Source: Alloacidobacterium sp035547425 (GTDB taxonomy: Bacteria > Acidobacteriota > Terriglobia > Terriglobales > Acidobacteriaceae). From it: a stretch of 64,000 nt of DNA. Below the pieces are notes generated by a model. The model searched no databases and was not told the origin of the DNA. It saw only the letters and a program-made list of their open reading frames with translations. The translations under genes and the position numbers were made by a program. Shown here in pieces: positions 52,426 through 60,264 of this stretch (positions within the stretch are counted from its first letter, which is position 1; each line of letters begins with the position of its first letter). The stretch is taken from positions 1-64,000 of the forward strand of contig DASZUU010000018.1 in the NCBI GenBank assembly GCA_035547425.1, written 5' to 3'.

Positions 52426-53102
52426 ACCGCGCTGCTTCCCTGCTCCGGCGCATGTATGCGGAGCTGGTGGAGGCTTATGGGCCGCAGTACTGGTGGCCCG
52501 GGGATACGCAGCTCGAAATCATTGTCGGCGCGTATCTGACGCAGAATACCTCGTGGCGTGCAGTCGAGCGATCGATTGCCAACCTCAAGGCTCGGGGCGT
52601 TCTCAATCTTGACGGCTTGCGCGCGATTTCCGAAGAAGAACTGCGTACTTTGATCCAGCCGTCCGGCTTCATGATTCGCAAGGCTGCGGCGATCAAGGCT
52701 TTTGTCGCTTTTCTCGATACCCGCCATGGGGGTTCGCTGGCGCAACTTGCCGCAGGGGAGACGGCTGAGATTCGGCATCAGCTACTGGCCCTGCCGGGCG
52801 TGGGGCCGGAGACGGCGGACGCCATACTACTCTATGCGCTGGGGCATCCGGTAATGGTGGTGGATGAGTATTTGCGCCGGGTGGTCACGCGCCATGGCCT
52901 GCTCCCGGAAAAAGCGCGCTATGACGAGATTCAGCGGCTGGCTCTGGATGCCTTTGCCGGAGACAATGCCATAACGCTGGCGCAGCATTACAACGAATTT
53001 CATGCCCTCGTGGTGGAACTGGGAAAGCGGCACTGCCGAAGGACGGCTGTTTGCCAGGGCTGTCCGCTGAACGAAGCACGGTTTCATCCGCCTCGCACTT
53101 GA
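52422..53102 (+). CDS. Endonuclease III-like DNA glycosylase (MagIII-like)
   Basis: A 226-residue HhH-GPD protein. The helix-hairpin-helix LLALPGVGPETADAILLYAL and catalytic Asp in MVVDEYLRRV are present, but the Lys of true endonuclease III is replaced by Glu (GPETA versus GRKTA). This matches the 3-methyladenine glycosylase MagIII branch. Only three of the four Fe-S Cys remain (HCRRTAVCQGC, no fourth), so the cluster is probably lost or incomplete. Likely a monofunctional alkyl-base glycosylase in base excision repair. Confidence 0.87.
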   Translation: MNRAASLLRRMYAELVEAYGPQYWWPGDTQLEIIVGAYLTQNTSWRAVERSIANLKARGVLNLDGLRAISEEELRTLIQPSGFMIRKAAAIKAFVAFLDTRHGGSLAQLAAGETAEIRHQLLALPGVGPETADAILLYALGHPVMVVDEYLRRVVTRHGLLPEKARYDEIQRLALDAFAGDNAITLAQHYNEFHALVVELGKRHCRRTAVCQGCPLNEARFHPPRT

Positions 53103-53391
53103 CCCCCTTCCCCATTCTGTACGGGGATACTTTATTTTCAATGGTTTACAAAATTTATTCTGTACGGAGATCGTTTGTTTTCAACGATTTAGCTGTGAGG
53201 AGGTCTTTCTCGCCCCTCTTCTTTCATTTTACCAATTTTACGCATAATTACCTGCACACGTAAACTATTGATTTTAATAAGTTTAGTTCCCGAATGGACT
53301 TGACAAATGTGCCTTCGCCTTTATTGCTGAGGACTTGCCCTCCGTGGGGAAAGAAAAGCAGTTCTACGACTACGCGCCTGCGGCGCTCCGC
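53103..53391. other. AT-rich intergenic region with repeats
   Basis: A 289-bp spacer between convergent genes. Its left part is markedly richer in A+T than its neighbours and carries a tandem imperfect duplication (see 53114-53199). Its right end holds a GC-rich segment resembling a dispersed repeat. I see no small gene with a ribosome site. Confidence 0.6.
53114..53199. repeat. Two-copy imperfect tandem repeat, 43-nt period
   Basis: ATTCTGTACGG starts at 53114 and again at 53157. The first about 35 nt of each unit match closely (GATAC versus GATCG, TATTTTCAATGGTTTA versus TGTTTTCAACGATTTA); the ends diverge. Confidence 0.65.
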
Positions 53392-53405
53392 TCAGGGTGA
53401 CAAGT
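53363..53405. repeat. Probable dispersed acidobacterial intergenic repeat
   Basis: TCTACGACTACGCGCC, then TGCGGCGCTCCGCTCAGG and GTGACAAG. Near-identical strings ending CAGGATGACA are frequent between genes in acidobacterial genomes, as I recall; no search was run. It overlaps the last codons of kynU and provides its stop codon (TGA at 53394-53392). The terminator at 17946 holds a related GTCATCCTGA. Confidence 0.45.
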
Positions 53406-54609
53406 TATGCGGGACCATCAGCTGCTTCAGTTGCAGGGCTGTGGCTCGCAATTCTTCATCGCGCGTGAGGCAATCGGGGCAGAGGCGGAGCCACTTGCCC
53501 CGGGCGTCGGTCACAATGCCCTTTTCGGCCAGCTTTGCGGCGATTGTCGACGCATCCGGCAGCTGGAGGGCGAGGAAGGCGGCGTGGTCGTCGTCGGCTC
53601 CTATGGAGCTGATTCCTGCTTCCTGCAGATAGGTTTTCAGGCGTATAAGACGGTCGCGGCTGTACCGGCGCAGGCGGTCCACGCCGAGAGCCAGAGTGAA
53701 TTGCTGGCCGCTTCTGGCTTGATACCAGGTGAGAATCGGGGGCGTAGCTTCGAGGAAGGCATCGCCTCCGGGGCGCAAAACAGGTATTTCGGGGCGCTCG
53801 TATCCGAAGGTATTTTCCCGGGCAAACCACCCGGTATCGAGCGGACGCAGATCACCAGCCAGCATGTCCGGCGACAGATACAAGTAGCAAGCGCCGGGGC
53901 CGCCGCGCAGGTATTTATAGCTACCGCCGATGGCAAAATCGGCGCGCATCCCGGCCACATCGACGGGGATTGCACCGGTTGCATGATAAACATCCACCAG
54001 CAGACGGGCGCCGACGGCGTGACAGGCATCGGCCAGCGCTGCGAGGTTATGCACAATCTGCCCGGTCATGAACATGACCTGCGAGATGACGACGAGGTCT
54101 GTGTCATCGCGCAGCTGCTCGGTGACGCGCTCGACGGTGAAACGCCCATCTGCGTCAGGCTCGACCCAGCGCATCTCGATGCGATTAAGAGCGGCGTATT
54201 GCTTCAGAATGAGATCGATGGAATCGAACTCGCCGCGGGTGCTCAATATGCGAGGTTTGCCGGGCATGGCATTCAGCACGGTTCGCAGGCCCTGCCCGGC
54301 GGAGGTTTTCGGCACAATGCAGTCCGGTCGAGGAGCGCCAACCAGAGTAGCCATGCGCGCGCGAAAAGCTTCCTGTTCTTCAAGCCATGGATCCCAGGCA
54401 TCGCCCAGCTTCGTCTCCCACAGAGCAATGGCCTCACGAACATCGTCGGCCATCCGGTCGAGCGGCCTTCCTAAAGAATGGTTGGCGAGGTACACGCGAT
54501 CGGAGGCGAGCACGCGGGAGAACAAGGGCGCGATGTGTTGCTGCACAAGTTCTTCGGTAAGCGGAGCGCCGGCGAGCGCATCGACTGCCTGCTGCATCGA
54601 AGCGCTCAT
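53392..54609 (-). CDS. kynU: Kynureninase
   Basis: A 405-residue PLP enzyme cleaving kynurenine to anthranilate and alanine. Visible: LANHSLGRPLD, the PLP Lys in GGSYKYLRGGPGACYLY, ISQVMFMTGQIV, DVYHATGAIPVDV and GVDRLRRYS. ATG at 54609 overlaps the kynA stop by 4 bp (ATGA); the frame runs upstream through kynA but without a start. The last four residues, N-L-S-P, and the stop are encoded by a repeat-like sequence, so the C-terminus may have been replaced. With kynA it degrades tryptophan; kynurenine formamidase is not in the window. Confidence 0.92.
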   Translation of the reverse strand: MSASMQQAVDALAGAPLTEELVQQHIAPLFSRVLASDRVYLANHSLGRPLDRMADDVREAIALWETKLGDAWDPWLEEQEAFRARMATLVGAPRPDCIVPKTSAGQGLRTVLNAMPGKPRILSTRGEFDSIDLILKQYAALNRIEMRWVEPDADGRFTVERVTEQLRDDTDLVVISQVMFMTGQIVHNLAALADACHAVGARLLVDVYHATGAIPVDVAGMRADFAIGGSYKYLRGGPGACYLYLSPDMLAGDLRPLDTGWFARENTFGYERPEIPVLRPGGDAFLEATPPILTWYQARSGQQFTLALGVDRLRRYSRDRLIRLKTYLQEAGISSIGADDDHAAFLALQLPDASTIAAKLAEKGIVTDARGKWLRLCPDCLTRDEELRATALQLKQLMVPHNLSP

Positions 54610-55466
54610 CGTTGCCTGAGCCCTGTGCGCACGGCAAACAGTTCCGGAAAGAAAGTGAGGTCGAGCGCCTGACGGAGAAAACCTACGCCGGAAGAACCGC
54701 CGGTTCCGGGCCGGAAGCCGATGATGCGCTCGACTGTCTTCATGTGGCGAAAACGCCAGAGCTGAAAGTACTCTTCGACATCGACCAGCTTTTCGCACAT
54801 CTCGTACGCGTCCCAGTGCTCACGCGGCTGCTCGTAGATTTGCCGGAAGACCCCGACAAGCTCCTCGCTCTTTTGATATGGCTCGGACCAGTCGCGCTGT
54901 ACGCTGGCTTCCGGAACCGGCAGGCCGCGCCTTTGAAGATGGCGCAGGAATTCGTCATAGAGGCTGGGCGCTTCGAGAGTCGATTGCAGATCGTTGTGAA
55001 TTTCGGGAAAGTCGGCGAAGACTTTCAGCGCGTCGCGGTTTTTGTTGCCGAGCAGAAATTCAAGCTTGCGGTACTGGAAAGACTGGAAGCCTGAGGCGTG
55101 ACCAAGAACGCCGCGAAATTCCATGTATTCGGACGGTGTGAGGGTTTCAAGCACTGCCCATTGATCGAACAGCTGCATCTGGATGAGCTTGGCGCGGGAG
55201 ATAATTTTGAAACAGGGATCGAGCTGGTCTTTCTGCACGTAGCGGATGGCTGCCGTCAATTCGTGGATGAGCTGCTTGATCCACAGCTCCGATACCTGGT
55301 GCTGAATGATGAAAAGCATCTCGTCATGATGCTGCGGATGGGAGAGCGGCTTTTGCTGCGCCAGCAGGCCATCGAGACAGAGATAGCCGGAATAGCTCAT
55401 GCGGTCGTGGAAATCGGTGACGATGCCGGATTCGAGCGGTCTTTGGTTTCTCTCGTTCGTAGCCAT
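54606..55466 (-). CDS. kynA: Tryptophan 2,3-dioxygenase
   Basis: A 286-residue heme enzyme opening the indole ring of tryptophan to N-formylkynurenine. Conserved: SYSGYLCLDGLL, HHDEMLFIIQHQVSELWIKQ, GHASGFQSFQYRKLEFLLG and the heme ligand His in FRHMKTVERIIG, followed by GTGGSSGVGFLRQALD. Full length. A perfect TATAAT ends 8 nt before the ATG and no ribosome site is present, suggesting a leaderless mRNA. First gene of kynA-kynU. Confidence 0.95.
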   Translation of the reverse strand: MATNERNQRPLESGIVTDFHDRMSYSGYLCLDGLLAQQKPLSHPQHHDEMLFIIQHQVSELWIKQLIHELTAAIRYVQKDQLDPCFKIISRAKLIQMQLFDQWAVLETLTPSEYMEFRGVLGHASGFQSFQYRKLEFLLGNKNRDALKVFADFPEIHNDLQSTLEAPSLYDEFLRHLQRRGLPVPEASVQRDWSEPYQKSEELVGVFRQIYEQPREHWDAYEMCEKLVDVEEYFQLWRFRHMKTVERIIGFRPGTGGSSGVGFLRQALDLTFFPELFAVRTGLRQR

Positions 55467-55474
55467 TATCGAAA

Positions 55475-55502
55475 ATTATAGGAGTGTTGTTTGCGCGAGC
55501 AA
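55475..55502 (-). promoter_or_regulatory. Probable leaderless promoter of kynA-kynU
   Basis: TATAAT on the minus strand at 55480-55475, with a weak -35 (TTGCTC or TTTGCT) 16-17 nt upstream. The expected start point falls on or next to the kynA ATG at 55466. The -35 overlaps the T-run of the preceding terminator. Confidence 0.5.
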
Positions 55503-55535
55503 AAAAGTAGCCTGACGGCATGGGGTCCGTCAGGC
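55500..55535 (-). terminator. Rho-independent terminator upstream of kynA
   Basis: GCCTGACGG (55510-55518) pairs perfectly with CCGTCAGGC (55527-55535), loop 8 nt; on the minus strand it is followed by TACTTTTTTG. It lies about 160 bp after the stop of the gene at 55694-56743 and 44 bp before the kynA ATG. Confidence 0.8.
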
Positions 55536-55693
55536 CAGGGAGGCATACAACCATTGAGAAAACGTAACAGGATGCTTGCGGAATTCCATAGTTGTCAATC
55601 CATTTGTTACAAATTTTTGGATAATTTTTGATCATCCGAGTCGAGAGCATGAAAAGCGCTGGCTTATCCCGATATGCGGTACCCGATTCAATA

Positions 55694-56743
55694 TCAGCGA
55701 TCGGGCGTAGCGTGCATTCCTGATGCGCCCGATGCAAACGACGTGGGCTGCGCCGTGGTTGCGCCGTCGCCTGCTGAGGAAACAGGCTCTTTGGCCGATG
55801 CTTCGAGTCCCTCAGCAAAGCGCGCAGGGTCGAATACCTGCGCATGGGGATCCAGATGAAAACGTCCATCGCCAAGATAGGCGACGGCCAGACCGCCGGC
55901 GACAAATGGATGCAGGATGGCGATAGGCAGTACATATTTCTTCGATTTGACCAGCGATTCAATGACGCCATCCACAGGGTCGCTGCGGTGGATGGTTCCC
56001 TGCACCTGGGGAAAGACAATGGTTTTGAATTGGAGGTCGCGATGATGCTTGCTGTAGCGCACAAGGCTGCGCGCAGCCTGCTTAGGCGTCATCAATCCGG
56101 CATCGGCAATAAAGTTGCGATGAATGGAGTGCGGGTAATAGAAGTTGAGGATGCTTTCAGCGAAATTGGCGCAGTTATTGAAGAAGAGATTGAAGTGACT
56201 TTTGTTCCTGCGCCGATTCAGGGTTTCTATCAGGGCGCGGTCCTGCCGCTCGCTGGTTTCAATTTGAAAGCCGTAAATCCTGCGATCGTAAGAGGAGCCG
56301 ATAAGCTGAATCCACTCACCTCCGGGAATTTCGCGCCCGGGAACATCGGGAGCCACGGAAAGCAGGTGCTCGCGGCGATAGCGATTGCGCAGCTGCATCT
56401 CCTGTTCCGCATCGATCGTCGTCGGGATATTACGCGGGTCATCGACCGCGTAAAGATAGGGGATGAGGGGAATGGCTATCCAGTCGTAGCCGCCAATGCG
56501 ATGATACCGGCTGATGACAACGCCTTGTTCCCCGGGCTCGCAGGGGCGCAGCTCGGTGGGAGAGGCAGCACAGACGCGGTCGAGATAGATGGCGGCATGA
56601 CCCGTCGGATTCATATCGCCGAATCCGCCGAACGGCTCTTCCAAAAGAAGAGTTGCATCGCCCTGCGCCCGGGAAGCTACCAATAAAAATAGAATCGAGG
56701 CGCAAATAAATTTAAAAATATGGCGTCTCTTAAAAGTAATCAC
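55694..56743 (-). CDS. Exported papain-like (NlpC/P60-type) hypothetical protein
   Basis: A 349-residue exported protein with signal peptide FICASILFLLVASRAQG. The motifs GHAAIYLDRV (possible catalytic His) and NLFFNNCANFAESIL (possible catalytic Cys) have the order His-then-Cys of permuted NlpC/P60 enzymes such as YiiX-like and DUF4105-like proteins. The C-terminal 50 residues are Ala/Ser/Thr-rich. Activity (peptidase, acyltransferase or amidase) is not determined. GTG at 56743 is chosen for CAGGA 6 nt upstream and because it gives a normal signal peptide; a GTG at 56788 is the alternative. Confidence 0.7.
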   Translation of the reverse strand: MITFKRRHIFKFICASILFLLVASRAQGDATLLLEEPFGGFGDMNPTGHAAIYLDRVCAASPTELRPCEPGEQGVVISRYHRIGGYDWIAIPLIPYLYAVDDPRNIPTTIDAEQEMQLRNRYRREHLLSVAPDVPGREIPGGEWIQLIGSSYDRRIYGFQIETSERQDRALIETLNRRRNKSHFNLFFNNCANFAESILNFYYPHSIHRNFIADAGLMTPKQAARSLVRYSKHHRDLQFKTIVFPQVQGTIHRSDPVDGVIESLVKSKKYVLPIAILHPFVAGGLAVAYLGDGRFHLDPHAQVFDPARFAEGLEASAKEPVSSAGDGATTAQPTSFASGASGMHATPDR

Positions 56744-56951
56744 AGGAATTCCTGCAAACCAAAGGGCTATCCCTTCTTTAAAATTCACTTTGGCTCATCA
56801 TTCCGGCCGTACTTCTTAAGATGCTTTCTTGCACCTCTGGCTCATTCCAACCCGGTTTCTTAGGAAAAGATGCGGTGAAGAGCCGATAAACAGGCAGGTT
56901 CGTATCTGTTTATCATAATATAAGCCTTCTGCTTTGTTACTCTTGAAAGAC

Positions 56952-57665
56952 ATGGGCACTCTTTCCAGGTTCGCTCCCGGGCAAACGCTGCTGCTCGACG
57001 CCGACGACACGCTGTGGGAGAACAACATCTACTTTGAGCGCGCCATTGCCGCATTTATTTCGTACTTGAACCATCACGCGTACACGCGCGAAGAAGTGCG
57101 CGCAGCGCTGAATGAAGTGGAACGCGAAACGGTGCGCGAGCGCGGATACGGCGTCAGCAGCTTTCAACACTCGCTGATTACCTGCTTTGAGCGATTGAGC
57201 ACGGAGCCGATCACGGCGGAAAAACACGAGCGCATTGTCAGCTTTTCGCAATCGATTCATCAGCAGGAGATCGAGCTGTTGCCGGGAGTAGCGGAAGTGC
57301 TGCCGGAGCTGGCGTCGCGGCACCGGCTGATCCTGATGACGAAAGGCAATGCCGAGGAGCAGACCGATAAGCTGGCGCGGTCAGGGCTGGCGCAGCACTT
57401 TACCTCGGTCGAAGTACCCAAGGAGAAGAATCCGGACGCGTATTACTCGGTTTGCCGGAAATATGAACTGCTGCAACAGACGACATGGATGATCGGAAAC
57501 AGCCCGAAATCGGATATCAATCCGGCGCTGACGGCGGGGCTGCATGCGATTTTTATTCGCCATCCGCATACGTGGTGCCTGGAGCATGAGACGGTGGATG
57601 CAGCGCGCGAAGGGCAGCATTTTCTTGAGCTTGAGAGCTTTCAGCAGCTGGGTCGGCATTTTTAG
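56952..57665 (+). CDS. HAD-superfamily hydrolase (phosphatase)
   Basis: A 237-residue haloacid-dehalogenase-fold phosphatase with all motifs: DADDTLWEN (nucleophile and acid/base Asp), LMTKGN (motif II Thr), Lys in VPKEKNPDAYY and the acidic motif GNSPKSDINPA. The helical cap between motifs I and II is of the C1 type. Resembles YjjG-like nucleotidases; substrate unknown. ATG at 56952 or TTG at 56934 as start. Lies just before tRNA-Leu. Confidence 0.85.
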   Translation: MGTLSRFAPGQTLLLDADDTLWENNIYFERAIAAFISYLNHHAYTREEVRAALNEVERETVRERGYGVSSFQHSLITCFERLSTEPITAEKHERIVSFSQSIHQQEIELLPGVAEVLPELASRHRLILMTKGNAEEQTDKLARSGLAQHFTSVEVPKEKNPDAYYSVCRKYELLQQTTWMIGNSPKSDINPALTAGLHAIFIRHPHTWCLEHETVDAAREGQHFLELESFQQLGRHF

Positions 57666-57710
57666 CGAGCCTTTGCTATACTCTTCAAAGGACAATCGTT
57701 TTCACCGAGT

Positions 57711-57795
57711 GCGGAAGTGGTGAAATTGGCAGACACACCATCTTGAGGGGGTGGCGCCGAGAGGCATGGGGGTTCAAGTCCCCCCTTCCGCACCA
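57711..57795 (+). tRNA. tRNA-Leu (anticodon GAG)
   Basis: An 85-nt class II tRNA with CCA encoded. Acceptor GCGGAAG pairs with CTTCCGC; D-arm contains AAATTGGCAGA; anticodon stem CCATC/GGTGG encloses TTGAGGG, so the anticodon is GAG (57745-57747), reading CUC and CUU. The extended variable arm and T-arm GGGGG-TTCAAGT-CCCCC are in place. Confidence 0.97.
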
Positions 57796-57838
57796 AAAGG
57801 TCCGACCTATTGCTGAGGTTTCTTAAGAAAAACCGCCC

Positions 57839-58132
57839 ATGTTTTATCTATTGCTAACCATCCATATCATTGTCTGCATTTTCCTGGTCATCGTCGTACT
57901 GCTGCAGCAGGGTAAAAGCGCCGATCTTGCCGGCGCGTTTGGCGGCCAGGGCTCGCAGACGGCTTTTGGTCCGCGTGGCGCTGCTAACCTGCTGACCCGC
58001 CTGACGACCTGGTGCGCGGTTATCTTCATGCTGACCTCGATTGGGCTCACAATCATGATGCAGAAGCGTGTCAGCGGCGGTTCGGTTCTGCAGGGAACCA
58101 CGACAACGCAGTCTGCTCCCGCGAAAAAGTAG
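57839..58132 (+). CDS. secG: Protein translocase subunit SecG
   Basis: A 97-residue inner-membrane subunit of the SecYEG channel with two helices (YLLLTIHIIVCIFLVIVVLLQ and LTTWCAVIFMLTSIGLTIMM) joined by the conserved loop GKSADLAGAFGGQGSQTAFGPRGAA (57912-57988). The C-terminal tail is Gly/Thr/Ser-rich. The tRNA lies 43 bp upstream and a hairpin terminator follows. Confidence 0.95.
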   Translation: MFYLLLTIHIIVCIFLVIVVLLQQGKSADLAGAFGGQGSQTAFGPRGAANLLTRLTTWCAVIFMLTSIGLTIMMQKRVSGGSVLQGTTTTQSAPAKK

Positions 58133-58156
58133 CTTTTATTTCGTTCAGTTCTACGA

Positions 58157-58184
58157 GGCAGGCAAATCGCCTGCCTTTGCTGCT
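58157..58184 (+). terminator. Rho-independent terminator after secG
   Basis: GGCAGGC (58157-58163) and GCCTGCC (58169-58175) around a 5-nt loop, followed by TTTGCTGCTTTT. The T-tract is interrupted, so it is of moderate strength. Confidence 0.7.
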
Positions 58185-58238
58185 TTTGCGGGAGATTCTG
58201 CTAAGATCACGCACACACTCCAAAATTAAGGATTGCCT

Positions 58239-59531
58239 GTGCGTTTTTCTTCCAGCCTGCGTCTAGGTCTCTCGATTTGCGTTCTTGCCTGCGCCTCAGT
58301 TCAAGCGCAAACACCTGCCCCAAAAGAAATTGCAGTACATGCCGGGCGCCTGATTGATGTGCGCAACGGCCAGGTCACGAAGGATGCTTATATCGTGATT
58401 CAGGGCAAGCGGATCAAGGCTATCAGCACCAGCGCTCCGAGCGGCGACACGGTGATCGATATGAGCCGGTTCACGATTGTGCCCGGCCTGATCGATTGCC
58501 ATGCGCACATCCTTTCGGACCCGACAACGCAGCAGGAAGGCAAATACCTGATGACCTCTGCGCCCGAGGCAACGATTCGCGGTGTTGCCAACCTGCAGAT
58601 ATGGCTGGCACATGGGTTTACCGCGGTGCGCGATGCAGGCGAGGAATACCCGTCATATCCGCAGTTTGCGCTGCGCGACGGCGTAGCAAAGGGGCTCATT
58701 ACCGGACCGCGCATTGTGGCTGCCGGCAGCTTTGTCTCAGTCACAGGCGGGCATGGCGATGCTGACCTGCTTTCGCCCGACAAGCCCGGCCTTGACCAGC
58801 CGAACATTGCGGACACCGTCGATGATGTGAATCGCGTGGTGCGCCGCGACATTAAATTTGGAGCGGACTGGATCAAGCTGATGGCCACGGGCGGCGTGAT
58901 GGACCCCATCAGCGATTATCGCGTGCAGGAATTAAGCGAAGAGCAGATGGCTCGCGCTGTAGAAGTAGCGCATCGCGCCGGCCGCAAGGTGATGGCGCAT
59001 GCCGAGGGCACGGTCGGGATTAAAGCGGCGATTCGCGCCGGTGTGGATTCGATTGAGCACGGCACCATGCTGGATGATGAGGGCGCGCAGATGATGGCGC
59101 AACGCGGCACCTGGCTTGTGCCTACGCTTTATTGCTTCCAGCATGATCTGGAAACAGGCCTGTCCAAGGGACGCGATCCACGCAGCATGGCCAAGGGCAT
59201 AGCGATTGTGAAAGAGCAGGGACCGGCTTTTCAGCGCGCGCTCAAATATCACCTTAAGATTGCGTATGGTGTGGATGACGCTGATGTGAATGAATCGGTA
59301 TCCAAAGAGTTTGGCGCGCTGGTGCGCGGCGGCATGACGCCGTTGCAAGCGCTGCAGGCGGCCACGATCAACGGCGCCACGCTGCTCTCGCTCGATAAGG
59401 ATATGGGAACCATTGAGCCCGGAAAATTTGCCGACCTGGTTGCGGTCCAGGGCGATCCACTTACGGACATTACCGTGATGGAGCATGTTTCCTGGGTAAT
59501 GAAGGGCGGATCGGTGGTGAAACCGCTCTGA
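58239..59531 (+). CDS. Exported amidohydrolase-family protein (prolidase-like)
   Basis: A 430-residue metal-dependent hydrolase with a signal peptide (LGLSICVLACASVQAQ). Amidohydrolase motifs: LIDCHAHIL (HxH), the likely carboxylated Lys in WIKLMATGGV, KVMAHAEGT and SIEHGTMLDDE (His ligands), and the final GMTPLQALQAATINGATLL, EPGKFADLV. Belongs to the Xaa-Pro dipeptidase/imidazolonepropionase-like group; probably cleaves peptides or amide drugs in the periplasm. GTG at 58239 with AAGGA 6 nt upstream is preferred to TTG at 58233. Confidence 0.9.
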   Translation: MRFSSSLRLGLSICVLACASVQAQTPAPKEIAVHAGRLIDVRNGQVTKDAYIVIQGKRIKAISTSAPSGDTVIDMSRFTIVPGLIDCHAHILSDPTTQQEGKYLMTSAPEATIRGVANLQIWLAHGFTAVRDAGEEYPSYPQFALRDGVAKGLITGPRIVAAGSFVSVTGGHGDADLLSPDKPGLDQPNIADTVDDVNRVVRRDIKFGADWIKLMATGGVMDPISDYRVQELSEEQMARAVEVAHRAGRKVMAHAEGTVGIKAAIRAGVDSIEHGTMLDDEGAQMMAQRGTWLVPTLYCFQHDLETGLSKGRDPRSMAKGIAIVKEQGPAFQRALKYHLKIAYGVDDADVNESVSKEFGALVRGGMTPLQALQAATINGATLLSLDKDMGTIEPGKFADLVAVQGDPLTDITVMEHVSWVMKGGSVVKPL

Positions 59532-59589
59532 AATCTTTCGAGGTGTATTCTGTTTGCGCCGTTCCATTGAGTTGTCAGGAGATTCGCTT

Positions 59590-60264
59590 ATGAATGCTGT
59601 TTCCCGACGTGTCTTTCTTGCATCCTCGGCGGCAAGCCTTGTCGCCGCTTCCGCATTCGGCTTTGGAATCACACCCGAACCGCTTTACGCGCAAAGCAGC
59701 CTTACGCCTGACGAAGCATTGAAAGAATTGATGGATGGGAATGAGCGCTTCGTTTCCGACCGCATGACCAGCTTCGAACACGACCTGAAAATCCTGAAAA
59801 AACATAATGCAGATAAGCAGGAACCTTTTGCCGCAGTTCTCTCCTGCGCCGATTCCCGCGTTCCGGTGGAATTGATTTTCGACCAAACCATCGGACACAT
59901 TTTTGTGGCACGCGTGGCGGGCAATATGGTGACGCCGGAGATTATTGCCAGCCTTGAATACGGCGCCGCTGTGCTGGGAACAAAAGTCATCGTTGTTCTA
60001 GGGCACGCCGGTTGCGGCGCGGTAAAGGCGACGATTGAAAATAAGGAAGTGCCGGGACAGATCAGCGCCCTCTATCCACACATTCGGCCTGCGGTGGAGA
60101 AAGCCGGTCCTGACCTCAATGCGGCCATCAAAACCAATGCAGAGATGCAGGCGAGTCTCCTGCGCAAGTCCTCGTCTGTAATTGCTCCGATGGTGAAAGA
60201 TAACAAGCTGAAAGTCGTCGCCGGAGTATATGCCATTGCTACCGGCAAAGTGACGTTGGCTTAA
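59590..60264 (+). CDS. Tat-exported beta-carbonic anhydrase
   Basis: A 224-residue zinc enzyme interconverting CO2 and bicarbonate. The N-terminus has a twin-arginine signal (SRRVFLASSAASLVAASAF) with cleavage near LYAQ, so the protein is folded before export to the periplasm. Zinc ligands and the Asp/Arg pair are all present: CADSRVP, then GHAGCGAV. ATG at 59590 follows CAGGAG. Overlaps by 4 bp the convergent small gene at 60261. Confidence 0.92.
   Translation: MNAVSRRVFLASSAASLVAASAFGFGITPEPLYAQSSLTPDEALKELMDGNERFVSDRMTSFEHDLKILKKHNADKQEPFAAVLSCADSRVPVELIFDQTIGHIFVARVAGNMVTPEIIASLEYGAAVLGTKVIVVLGHAGCGAVKATIENKEVPGQISALYPHIRPAVEKAGPDLNAAIKTNAEMQASLLRKSSSVIAPMVKDNKLKVVAGVYAIATGKVTLA

Noticed and set aside
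53294..53632. Plus-strand frame overlapping the kynU 3-prime end.
   Set aside because: It is antisense to conserved kynureninase codons, lacks a ribosome site and has the Arg/Ser-rich look of a shadow frame.
55500..55620. Possible tryptophan leader-peptide attenuator upstream of kynA: a 19-codon minus-strand frame with one Trp codon (MEFRKHPVTFSQWLYASLA) ending in the left arm of the hairpin.
   Set aside because: The frame has no ribosome site, its ATG lies inside the spacer of the only TTGACA-like -35 nearby, and a better promoter (TATAAT) lies downstream of the hairpin. The hairpin is more simply the terminator of the preceding gene.
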